From NCBI GenBank assembly GCA_007130345.1, contig SLSP01000404.1:1-12036 (forward strand): a stretch of DNA of 12,036 nt. Reading direction: 5' to 3'. Every line of letters begins with the position of its first letter. Within the stretch, counting starts at the first letter, position 1. The notes under the pieces were generated by a model. That model saw only the letters and a program-made list of their open reading frames with translations, was not told the DNA's origin and made no database searches. The DNA comes from Thermoflexales bacterium (lineage in GTDB: Bacteria; Chloroflexota; Anaerolineae; B4-G1; SLSP01). This document shows positions 6,200 to 12,036 of the stretch, in pieces. Made by a program: the position numbers and the translations under genes.

Positions 6200-7291
6200 A
6201 TGAAACAACGAGCATGGATATACATTTCAATCGTGTTGGTCCTGGCCCTGCTTATGCCCGCGTGCGGGCCGGCAGATGACCCGGAGGACGATGTCCTGAA
6301 GGCCGCGTTCATCTATATCAGCCCCCCCGGTGATTTGGGCTGGACTTACGAGCACGACCGTGGCCGCCTGTTCCTGGAAGCGCAGTTGGGCGATCAGGTG
6401 CAGACCACGTTCATCGAGAACATCGGCGAAGGCCCCGATGCCTCGCGCGTGATGCGCCAATACGCGCAAGAGGGCTACGACTTGGTCTTTGCCACCTCGT
6501 TTGGGTATATGGATCACATGTACGAGGTAGCCCAGGAGTTCCCCGACGTGTTCTTTGAACACTGCTCCGGCTTCAAGACCCGCGATAATATGGCGACTTA
6601 CTTCGGGCGGATGTACCAACCCCGGTATCTCTCCGGCCTGGTCGCCGGAAGCATGACCGAGAACAACCACATCGGCTACGTGGCCGCGTTCCCCATCCCC
6701 GAAGTTGTGCGCGGGATCAACGCCTTTACGTTGGGCGTGCGCAAGGCCAACCCCGATGCCCAAGTCTACGTCGTGTGGACGAGCACCTGGTACGACCCGG
6801 TCGTCGAGCGCGAGGCCGCGGTGGCCCTCCTCGACGGCGGCGCGGACATCATCGCGCAGCACCAGGACACCACCGAGCCGCAAAAGGCCGCCCAAGAGCG
6901 CGGTATGTTGAGCATCGGCTATAACTCCGATATGCGCGGCTTCGTCGGCGACACCGTGCTCACCGGCCCCGTCTGGAATTGGGGCGTGTACTACACCGAC
7001 GTGGCCCAAGATGTGCTCAACGACACATGGACTTCGAGCCAGTATTGGGGCAGCATGACGGACGGCATCGTCGATCTGGCCGATTTCAGCCCCAAGGTGC
7101 CGCAGGACGTGCGCGATCTGGTGGCCGCCGAGCGCGCGCTCATCGTCAACGGTGAATGGGACGTGTTCTGTGGCCCCATCACGGATCAAGCCGGCAACCT
7201 CGCTGTCGCCGAAGGCGAATGTATGAGCGATGGCGATATGCTAGGGATACAGTTCTTCGTCGAAGGCGTCGTCGGCAACATTCAGGATTAA
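6200..7291 (+). CDS. BMP-family ABC transporter substrate-binding lipoprotein
   Basis: A 363-residue extracytoplasmic solute-binding lipoprotein of the BMP/PnrA family (Bmp fold), whose characterised members bind purine nucleosides. The signal peptide runs MKQRAWIYIS then a hydrophobic core ending LLMPAC, with the lipobox cysteine at residue 22. Family stretches include SPPGDLGWTYEHDRGR near the start of the mature domain, FEHCSGF, the DGGADIIAQHQDTTEP segment and IGYNSDMRGF. ATG 6200 is set by AAGGAGGAG (6184-6192) with seven-base spacing. It is the first gene of an importer resembling B. subtilis NupNOPQ. A strong hairpin after the stop (7301-7329) separates it from the ATPase and probably raises its expression relative to the membrane parts. 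The substrate is inferred from family; purine bases or other nucleoside-like compounds cannot be excluded. Confidence 0.93.
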   Translation: MKQRAWIYISIVLVLALLMPACGPADDPEDDVLKAAFIYISPPGDLGWTYEHDRGRLFLEAQLGDQVQTTFIENIGEGPDASRVMRQYAQEGYDLVFATSFGYMDHMYEVAQEFPDVFFEHCSGFKTRDNMATYFGRMYQPRYLSGLVAGSMTENNHIGYVAAFPIPEVVRGINAFTLGVRKANPDAQVYVVWTSTWYDPVVEREAAVALLDGGADIIAQHQDTTEPQKAAQERGMLSIGYNSDMRGFVGDTVLTGPVWNWGVYYTDVAQDVLNDTWTSSQYWGSMTDGIVDLADFSPKVPQDVRDLVAAERALIVNGEWDVFCGPITDQAGNLAVAEGECMSDGDMLGIQFFVEGVVGNIQD

Positions 7292-7300
7292 GGTACATCC

Positions 7301-7329
7301 GAGGGGAGCGGCGTCAAACCGCTCCCCTC
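7301..7329 (+). terminator. Strong intercistronic hairpin after the SBP gene
   Basis: GAGGGGAGCGG (7301-7311) pairs perfectly with CCGCTCCCCTC (7319-7329) around a 7-nt loop. No T-run follows, so full termination is unlikely. Such hairpins after binding-protein genes often protect the upstream mRNA or give partial termination, yielding more binding protein than permease. It starts 9 bases after the SBP stop codon. Confidence 0.65.
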
Positions 7330-7381
7330 TAGCGCCAGTTCTGCGAGCATGTGCGGTTTACCCGCTCCCGGGGCGTATTCT

Positions 7382-7411
7382 GTGTTGCGTATTTTACGCA
7401 ATACGCAACAC
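7382..7411 (+). repeat. Perfect 12-bp inverted repeat in spacer
   Basis: GTGTTGCGTATT (7382-7393) and AATACGCAACAC (7400-7411) form a perfect 12-bp stem with a TTACGC loop. It lies in the 188-bp spacer between the SBP and ATPase genes, followed by a tandem TTTGCCA duplication (7447-7460). No function is evident; it may be a small dispersed intergenic repeat. It argues against extending the ATPase upstream in frame to 7351. Confidence 0.65.
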
Positions 7412-7479
7412 GAAATAAGCAACATCTATTCCCACCGCAATCTTTATTTGCCATTTGCCATTCAACAAGGAGCCTGCTT

Positions 7480-9039
7480 ATGAACGATAATCCCCCACCG
7501 GTGTTGGAAATGCGCAACATCGTCAAACGCTTCCCCGGCGTTCTGGCGAACGACCACGTGAACCTGAAGCTCCATCCCGGCGAAGTGCTGGCCCTGCTAG
7601 GCGAAAATGGCGCGGGCAAGAGTACGCTGATGAACGTCCTGGTGGGCCTGTACCGCCCCGAAGAGGGCGAGGTCTACGCGCGCGGCGAGCAGGTGGACAT
7701 CGGCTCCCCCAATGATGCCGCGGCCCTGGGCATCGGGATGGTGCATCAGAACTTCAAGCTCGTCCCCACCATGACCGTCGCCGAAAACGTGATTTTGGGG
7801 ATGAATGGTCTTCCCTTCCGCCCTAATATGGATGAGATCGTTGAGTGCATCCGCGAGATTGCCCGCCATTACAATATGCCTGTAGACCCCAAAGCCTATA
7901 TCTGGCAGTTGAGCGTAGGCGAGCAGCAGCGGGTGGAAATCCTCAAACTCATCTATCGCGGGGCCGAGATTCTGATCCTCGACGAGCCGACCGCCGTGCT
8001 CACCCCCCAGGAAGCGCGCGACCTCAACCGCGTGCTCCAGGTGATGATCGACGAGGGCAAATCCGCCATTTTCATCACCCACAAGATGGACGAGGTGATG
8101 GCCTTCTCCGACCGCGTCTGCGTGCTGCAACATGGCCGCGTCGTGGCGACGAAGTACACCGCCGAGACCAATCCCCAGGAATTGGCGACGCTGATGGTCG
8201 GGCGCGAGGTGCTCTTCCGTTTGGACAAAGCCCCAAGCCAGCCCGGCGACCCGATGCTGGAGATGCGCGATGTCCACGCGAAGAACAACAAGGGCCTGCC
8301 CGCCCTGCAAGGCATCTCCTTCACCATCCGCCGGGGCGAGGTGCTCGGCATCGCCGGGGTCGCCGGGAACGGGCAGCGCGAGTTGGCCGAAGTGGTCACG
8401 GGCCTGCGCCCCGTCACCCAGGGCCACATCCAGATTGAGGGCCAGGAGCGCACCAACCGCCAACCGCTGGACTTTATCAAGGCTGGCGTGAGCCACATCC
8501 CCGCCGACCGCATCGGGATGGGGGCCGTGGGCAATATGCCCGTCTCTGACAACATCTCGATGAAGGGCTACCGTCAATCGCCAATGGCCGAGAAGGGCAT
8601 CCTGCGCCCTCGGCAGATGTTGCGCTTCGCCCGCGAGATGATCAAGCGCTTCGAGATCGCCACGCCGACGCCCGCCACCCGCATCAAGTTTCTATCCGGC
8701 GGCAACATCCAGAAGGCGATCCTGGCCCGCGAAATCGATGCGTGCAAGGGATTGCTGGTGGCCGTCTACCCCTCGCGCGGGCTGGACGTGGGCGCGACCG
8801 AGGCGGTGCGCCGGCGTATCCTCGAACAGCGCGAGCAGGGCCGCGCCGTCCTGCTGATTTCCGAAGACCTGGACGAGCTGTTCTCCGTGGCCGACCGCAT
8901 CGCCGTGCTCTACGAGGGCCGGGTGATGGGCGTCGTGCCGGCCGAGGAGGCCAGCATCGACCAGCTTGGGCTGATGATGGCCGGGTCGCCGGCCGAGGAG
9001 ATCGATGTTCCCACCGCTCGCGTTATGGAGGAGGTGTAA
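7480..9039 (+). CDS. Double-domain ABC transporter ATPase (NupO/RbsA-like)
   Basis: A 519-residue cytoplasmic ATPase with two fused nucleotide-binding domains that powers the BMP importer. Domain 1 (about 8-245) is fully canonical: Walker A GENGAGKS at 41-48, Q-loop in MVHQNF near 90, signature LSVGEQQ at 144-150, Walker B ILILDEP at 164-170 and H-loop histidine 201. Domain 2 (about 258-505) is degenerate: the P-loop region reads GVAGNGQREL without the GKS/T lysine, the signature LSGGN is kept at 405-409, Walker B is replaced by LLVAVYPSRGLDVGA, and the H-loop position is ISEDLDE. This asymmetry is usual for sugar/nucleoside importers of this class, so it is not a defect. ATG 7480 is chosen because AAGGAG (7467-7472) lies seven bases upstream; the in-frame extension to 7351 only covers repeat-like spacer. 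The stop is one base before the next gene. Confidence 0.95.
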   Translation: MNDNPPPVLEMRNIVKRFPGVLANDHVNLKLHPGEVLALLGENGAGKSTLMNVLVGLYRPEEGEVYARGEQVDIGSPNDAAALGIGMVHQNFKLVPTMTVAENVILGMNGLPFRPNMDEIVECIREIARHYNMPVDPKAYIWQLSVGEQQRVEILKLIYRGAEILILDEPTAVLTPQEARDLNRVLQVMIDEGKSAIFITHKMDEVMAFSDRVCVLQHGRVVATKYTAETNPQELATLMVGREVLFRLDKAPSQPGDPMLEMRDVHAKNNKGLPALQGISFTIRRGEVLGIAGVAGNGQRELAEVVTGLRPVTQGHIQIEGQERTNRQPLDFIKAGVSHIPADRIGMGAVGNMPVSDNISMKGYRQSPMAEKGILRPRQMLRFAREMIKRFEIATPTPATRIKFLSGGNIQKAILAREIDACKGLLVAVYPSRGLDVGATEAVRRRILEQREQGRAVLLISEDLDELFSVADRIAVLYEGRVMGVVPAEEASIDQLGLMMAGSPAEEIDVPTARVMEEV

Positions 9040-9040
9040 T

Positions 9041-10123
9041 ATGCGCCGCATTGTCTTTGAAAAACGCGAATCTATGTCACGCCGAGCGAGCACGCTGGTG
9101 CCTATTATCTCGCTTCTCGCCTCGCTGCTCTTGGGGGGACTTCTCCTGGCGATCTCTGGCGCGAATCCGTTCGTGACCTATTACGAAATGTTCCGGGGCG
9201 CCTTCGGCACCTGGAACCGCTTCACCGAGACGCTGGTGAAGGCCATCCCCCTGATGCTGACGGGGTTGAGCGTCGCCATCGCCTTCAAAATGCGCTTCTG
9301 GAACATCGGGGCCGAAGGGCAACTGACCCTGGGCGGGGTCGCGGCGGCGGGCGTCGCCCTGTTCTGGGCGCAGAGCTTGCCCGGATGGACGCTTCTGCCG
9401 CTGGCGCTCCTGGCGGGCTGCGTGGCGGGCGCGCTGTGGGCCGGTATCCCGGCGGTACTCAAAGCCTATCTCAGCGTCGATGAAACCCTGACCACCTTGA
9501 TGCTCAACTACGTCGCCATCCTCTACTCGGAGCACCTGTACTACGTGGCCTGGCGCGCGCCGGGCTACAACTCCGGGACGGCGACCTTCACCGAGGCCGC
9601 CTGGCTGCCCCGCATCACCGGGCGCGTTCACGCGGGCATCTACCTCGCCATCATCCTGGCCGTCGTGCTCTGGTTTGTCTTCAAACGCACGCGCTGGGGC
9701 TTTGAGCTACAGATCATCGGCGAAAATCCGACCGCCGCGCGCTACCTGGGCATCAACATCGCCCAAAACGTCGTGCTGGCGATTCTGCTATCGGGCGCCA
9801 TCAGTGGCCTGGCCGGGGCCACCGAGGTATTGGGGTTGGCCCGTCGCTTGCAACAAGGGCTGTCCGTCGGCTATGGCTATACCGCCATCATCGTCGCGTG
9901 GATGGCGCAACTTAATCCGTTGGCGATCATCGGCGTCGCCATCCTGATGGCCTCGCTGCTGGTGGGCGGCGATCAGATTCAGATGCGGATGGGCTTGCCC
10001 GCCGCGATGGGGCTGGTGCTCCAGGGGCTAATCCTCATCCCGATGCTGGCGGGGATGATCTTTATGGAATATCGCCTGCGCATCATCGATCCGCACACCA
10101 CCGGTATGGAGGTTGAAGCATGA
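9041..10123 (+). CDS. ABC transporter permease 1 (NupP-like, BPD_transp_2)
   Basis: A 360-residue polytopic inner-membrane protein, one half of the importer channel, with roughly eight to ten hydrophobic segments. The first lies at about residues 18-38. The family motif WNIGAEGQLTLGG (about 87-99) sits after the second helix. The cytoplasmic coupling loop reads GENPTAARYLGIN (227-239), the segment that contacts the ATPase in this superfamily. ATG 9041 follows GGAGGAGGTG (9027-9036), which overlaps the end of the ATPase gene; spacing is short. ATG 9074 is an alternative, and an upstream ATG at 9005 lies inside the ATPase and is unlikely. The stop overlaps the next start (ATGA), so the two permeases are translationally coupled and presumably form a heterodimer. 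Confidence 0.94.
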   Translation: MRRIVFEKRESMSRRASTLVPIISLLASLLLGGLLLAISGANPFVTYYEMFRGAFGTWNRFTETLVKAIPLMLTGLSVAIAFKMRFWNIGAEGQLTLGGVAAAGVALFWAQSLPGWTLLPLALLAGCVAGALWAGIPAVLKAYLSVDETLTTLMLNYVAILYSEHLYYVAWRAPGYNSGTATFTEAAWLPRITGRVHAGIYLAIILAVVLWFVFKRTRWGFELQIIGENPTAARYLGINIAQNVVLAILLSGAISGLAGATEVLGLARRLQQGLSVGYGYTAIIVAWMAQLNPLAIIGVAILMASLLVGGDQIQMRMGLPAAMGLVLQGLILIPMLAGMIFMEYRLRIIDPHTTGMEVEA

Positions 10124-11082
10124 CAGAATTCCTGCGGTTACTTACCTCTGTCTTGACCATCACATTACAGGCGGGCACCTCGCTCACCTACGCCACCCTG
10201 GGCGAAATCTACACCGAGCGCTCCGGCATCCTCAACCTGGGGCTGGAGGGGATGATGCTGATGGGCGCCGTGACGGCCTTCGCCACCACATATTATACCG
10301 ACCTCCCCTGGCTCGGCGTGCTGGTCGCCATCATCGTGGGCGCGGCAATGGCCGCCATCCACGCCTTCCTCAGCGTGACCATGCGCGCGAACCAGGTGGT
10401 CAGCGGTCTGAGCATCACGCTCTTCGGCGGCGGCTTGGCGAGCTTCTTGGGCCAACGCCTCGGCCCGGAAGCTCACAGCGGGCGGTTGGCCGGTCTGGTC
10501 GCTGAACGCTTTCGCCCCATCCTCATCCCCTTCCTGAGCGAAGTTCCCGTGCTCGGCGCGCTCTTCCGCCAGGACATCCTCACCTATCTGATGTATCTCC
10601 TGATTCCGCTGGCGTGGTATTATATGTACAAGACGCGCAACGGCCTCAACCTGCGCGCCGTGGGCGAAGCGCCCCGCACCGCCGACGCGATGGGCATTGA
10701 CGTGATCAAGACGCGCTACCTCTACACCATCTTCGGCGGGATGCTGACGGGCCTGGGCGGCGCGCACCTCTCGCTGGCCTACGCGCCCGGTTGGACCGAG
10801 AACATCACCGGCGGGCGCGGCTGGATCGTCATCGCGCTGGTCATCTTCTCAATGTGGAATCCGGCCCGCGCGATTTTGGGCGCGATTCTGTTCGGCGGGA
10901 TCAACGCGGTACAATTCCGGCTTCAGACCGCCGGCGCGCGGATTCCGGCATCGTATCTCAATATGCTGCCTTACCTCCTCACCATCGTCGTGCTCGTGGT
11001 GATGACCTGGTGGGAGTCGCTGAGTCACCTGGTGGGCGCGCCGGCCGCGCTTGGTCAAGCGTATATGCGCGAGGATAAGTGA
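10120..11082 (+). CDS. ABC transporter permease 2 (NupQ-like, BPD_transp_2)
   Basis: A 320-residue polytopic membrane protein, the second permease half. It carries the related motif ERSGILNLGLEGMMLMGA (about 33-50) and the coupling loop GEAPRTADAMGID (182-194), with hydrophobic segments throughout (for example about 62-83, 155-170 and 285-300). ATG 10120 overlaps the previous stop by ATGA and has GGAGG (10108-10112) seven bases upstream. It is shorter than its partner, the normal pattern for NupP/NupQ-type pairs. It is the last transporter gene; a 57-bp spacer with an inverted repeat separates it from the thioesterase. Confidence 0.94.
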   Translation: MTEFLRLLTSVLTITLQAGTSLTYATLGEIYTERSGILNLGLEGMMLMGAVTAFATTYYTDLPWLGVLVAIIVGAAMAAIHAFLSVTMRANQVVSGLSITLFGGGLASFLGQRLGPEAHSGRLAGLVAERFRPILIPFLSEVPVLGALFRQDILTYLMYLLIPLAWYYMYKTRNGLNLRAVGEAPRTADAMGIDVIKTRYLYTIFGGMLTGLGGAHLSLAYAPGWTENITGGRGWIVIALVIFSMWNPARAILGAILFGGINAVQFRLQTAGARIPASYLNMLPYLLTIVVLVVMTWWESLSHLVGAPAALGQAYMREDK

Positions 11083-11101
11083 CGGCGTGAAGCGTGAAAC
11101 G

Positions 11102-11128
11102 TCAAACGTGAGCGGAGTTGACGTTTGA
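11102..11128 (+). promoter_or_regulatory. Inverted repeat touching the thioesterase RBS
   Basis: TCAAACGT (11102-11109) and ACGTTTGA (11121-11128) form an 8-bp stem with an 11-nt loop. The last two bases of the right arm overlap the Shine-Dalgarno GAGGAG (11127-11132). It could slightly limit ribosome access, or be an operator or chance repeat. The flanking GTGAAGCGTGAAACGTCAAACGTG is internally repetitive spacer. Confidence 0.4.
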
Positions 11129-11139
11129 GGAGACTGACC

Positions 11140-11625
11140 ATGACCGAAATTCCCGAACACTGGCAACCCCAACCCACCTCGCGGATGTGCTTCGTCTGCG
11201 GGCGAGAGAACGCCGTGGGCCTGCACCTGCGCTTCTACGAAGATCACAAAGCGGGCCAGATTGTCGTCCCCCTGACCATCCCGGAGGTGTACCAGGGCTA
11301 CCCCGGCATCGCACACGGGGGCATCCTGGCGACCATCCTCGACGAGACCTCTGGCCGCGCGCTGATGATGGCCGCCGAGGGCACGCCCTTCTGGGTCACG
11401 GCGAAGCTGGAGCTGCGCTACCGCAAGCCCACGCCCACCGAGACGCCGCTCACGGCGGTGGGCTGGGTGGTGCAGCGGCGGCGGCGCTCGGCGGAAGTCG
11501 CCGGCGAGATCCGCCTGCCCGATGGCACGGTCACGGTAGAAGCCAGCGCGGTCGTCGTCTGCCCCAAGCCGGAGACGCTCCAGGAGTGGGAGCAGGAGCA
11601 GGGGTTTTGGCGGGTTGAGGACTAA
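11140..11625 (+). CDS. PaaI-like hotdog-fold thioesterase
   Basis: A 161-residue cytoplasmic protein of the hotdog thioesterase superfamily (PaaI/4HBT type), expected to hydrolyse acyl-CoA or related thioesters; the substrate is unknown. The HGG motif of the active-site region is at 59-61 (PGIAHGGILATILDET) with the candidate acidic residues D68/E69 on the following helix. ELRYRKPTPTETPL is the conserved strand and loop downstream. An N-terminal CFVCGREN motif (C17, C20) precedes GLHLRF; a CxxCG at this place recurs, as I recall, in a subset of these proteins and may bind metal, but only two cysteines are close. ATG 11140 is supported by GAGGAG with seven-base spacing; an upstream in-frame TTG at 11125 is less likely. 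It probably reads through from the transporter operon, but no functional link is obvious. Confidence 0.85.
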   Translation: MTEIPEHWQPQPTSRMCFVCGRENAVGLHLRFYEDHKAGQIVVPLTIPEVYQGYPGIAHGGILATILDETSGRALMMAAEGTPFWVTAKLELRYRKPTPTETPLTAVGWVVQRRRRSAEVAGEIRLPDGTVTVEASAVVVCPKPETLQEWEQEQGFWRVED

Positions 11626-11643
11626 ATAGAGGAGGTCAATACT

Positions 11644-11916
11644 ATGGAGACACTAAACAGTACCGTAAGTTATCAGACTATAGTCAAAAAAATGGATCAG
11701 GTCTGCGATGACCGTCTTCCTATCGTCATCACCCGCCAAGATAATCGCTCCGTGGTGATGCTGTCCCTGTAAGATTACGAGGCGTTGGAAGAAACGGCCT
11801 ATTTGTTACGTAGTCCCAGGAATGCGCAACGCCTATTGGAATCTATCCTGGAATTGGAAAAAGGTGGCGGGACGGAGCGGAGGCTGGTGAAAAAGTTACC
11901 GGCGATGATGTCTTGA
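11644..11916 (+). pseudogene. Phd/YefM-family antitoxin, interrupted by a stop codon
   Basis: From ATG 11644, with an excellent RBS GAGGAGGT (11629-11636, spacing seven), the frame encodes a Phd/YefM-type antitoxin: METLNSTVSYQTIVKKMDQV, then LPIVITRQDNRSVVMLSL. The next codon, TAA (11770-11772), stands where family members usually have E (the SLEDYEAL motif). The frame then continues as DYEALEETAYLLRSPRNAQRLL and ends at TGA 11914-11916, giving 89 sense codons in total. A single GAA-to-TAA change explains it. The 42-residue product would keep part of the N-terminal DNA-binding region but lose the toxin-neutralising tail. No RelE/YoeB/Doc toxin frame follows; only 23 bases separate it from the next repeat. 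A sequencing error is possible; otherwise this is a decayed or orphan antitoxin. Confidence 0.82.
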
Positions 11917-11939
11917 TTGCTCAATTGCGCTATCATTAT

Positions 11940-12036
11940 TGACTCCCCTGAAAAAAGTCCAAAAATCCGATTTTTCCACACGCGACCTACTACCTGTATG
12001 AAATTCGCACGCGAAAAATCTACCTGTAGTATCAAG
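11940..12036 (+). repeat. MITE-like interspersed repeat, copy 4 (right part outside window)
   Basis: The first 97 bases of the repeat. The left terminus TGACTCCCCTGAAAAAAGTCC and the AAAAATCCGATTTTT palindrome are identical to the 5698 copy. The middle differs only in the short variable islands (CTACTACCTGTATG and CTACCTGTAGTATC) and one base after CGCACGCG. The right end lies beyond the window. It starts 23 bases after the broken antitoxin. Confidence 0.87.

Noticed and set aside
6082..6279. Small open frame starting TTG overlapping the leader and SBP start
   Set aside because: It has no RBS at its start and runs out of frame through the signal peptide of the SBP; the perfect SD at 6121 does not serve any start in it.
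6227..7189. Long antisense frames opposite the main genes (also 2388-3320 and 7597-8577)
   Set aside because: They are mirror frames of GC-rich coding sequence, lack RBSs and recognisable domains, and lie opposite clear genes.
7351..7479. In-frame N-terminal extension of the ABC ATPase
   Set aside because: The stretch covers a perfect 12-bp palindrome and a tandem duplication, encodes no ATPase-like residues, and ATG 7480 has a proper AAGGAG at seven bases.
11799..12035. Minus-strand gene or a toxin frame near the broken antitoxin
   Set aside because: The minus-strand frame is the mirror of the antitoxin tail plus the repeat; no RelE, YoeB or Doc residues appear on either strand.

Overview
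The window looks like a piece of a high-GC bacterial chromosome, most likely from Chloroflexota (Anaerolineae-like). That placement is inference. It rests on the mix of families: a large TPR protein ahead of a CdaA-type diadenylate cyclase with a four-domain YbbR protein, a short MPTPF-starting zinc-phospholipase-C-like protein, a BMP-type nucleoside transporter, and intergenic spacers full of small inverted repeats. Genes are GC-rich and all lie on the + strand. The intergenic repeats are clearly AT-rich.

Layout. Bases 1-111 are the right part of an interspersed repeat. Bases 170-4597 hold a three-gene unit: a TPR protein, the membrane diadenylate cyclase CdaA, and its membrane-anchored YbbR/CdaR partner (cdaA and cdaR overlap by ATGA). 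A full repeat copy (4678-4816) ends three bases before the start codon of a zinc-dependent phospholipase C-like gene (4820-5629). Another full copy plus a deleted tandem copy (5698-5898) follows. Next come a good sigma-70-type promoter (5913-5940) and a leader of about 250 nt with strong secondary structure. This leader precedes a BMP-family ABC importer of the NupNOPQ type: lipoprotein 6200-7291, double ATPase 7480-9039, permeases 9041-10123 and 10120-11082. A PaaI-like hotdog thioesterase (11140-11625) and a Phd/YefM antitoxin broken by one stop codon (11644-11916) complete the run. A further repeat copy starts at 11940 and runs off the window.

How it fits together. CdaA and CdaR make and control c-di-AMP; the TPR protein may be a co-expressed partner, but its role is unknown. 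The transporter should import nucleosides or related purines, with the SBP separated from the membrane genes by a strong hairpin, as is common where the binding protein is made in excess.

The most unusual material is the repeat family. It is about 140 bp long, with roughly 36-bp imperfect terminal inverted repeats beginning TGACTC, a nested palindrome inside each terminus, and two degenerate direct sub-repeats in the middle. It resembles a MITE and is present as four copies plus one deletion derivative, at every boundary between the transcription units. The second point of interest is the structured leader of the transporter operon. I found no complete, clearly new multi-gene system.
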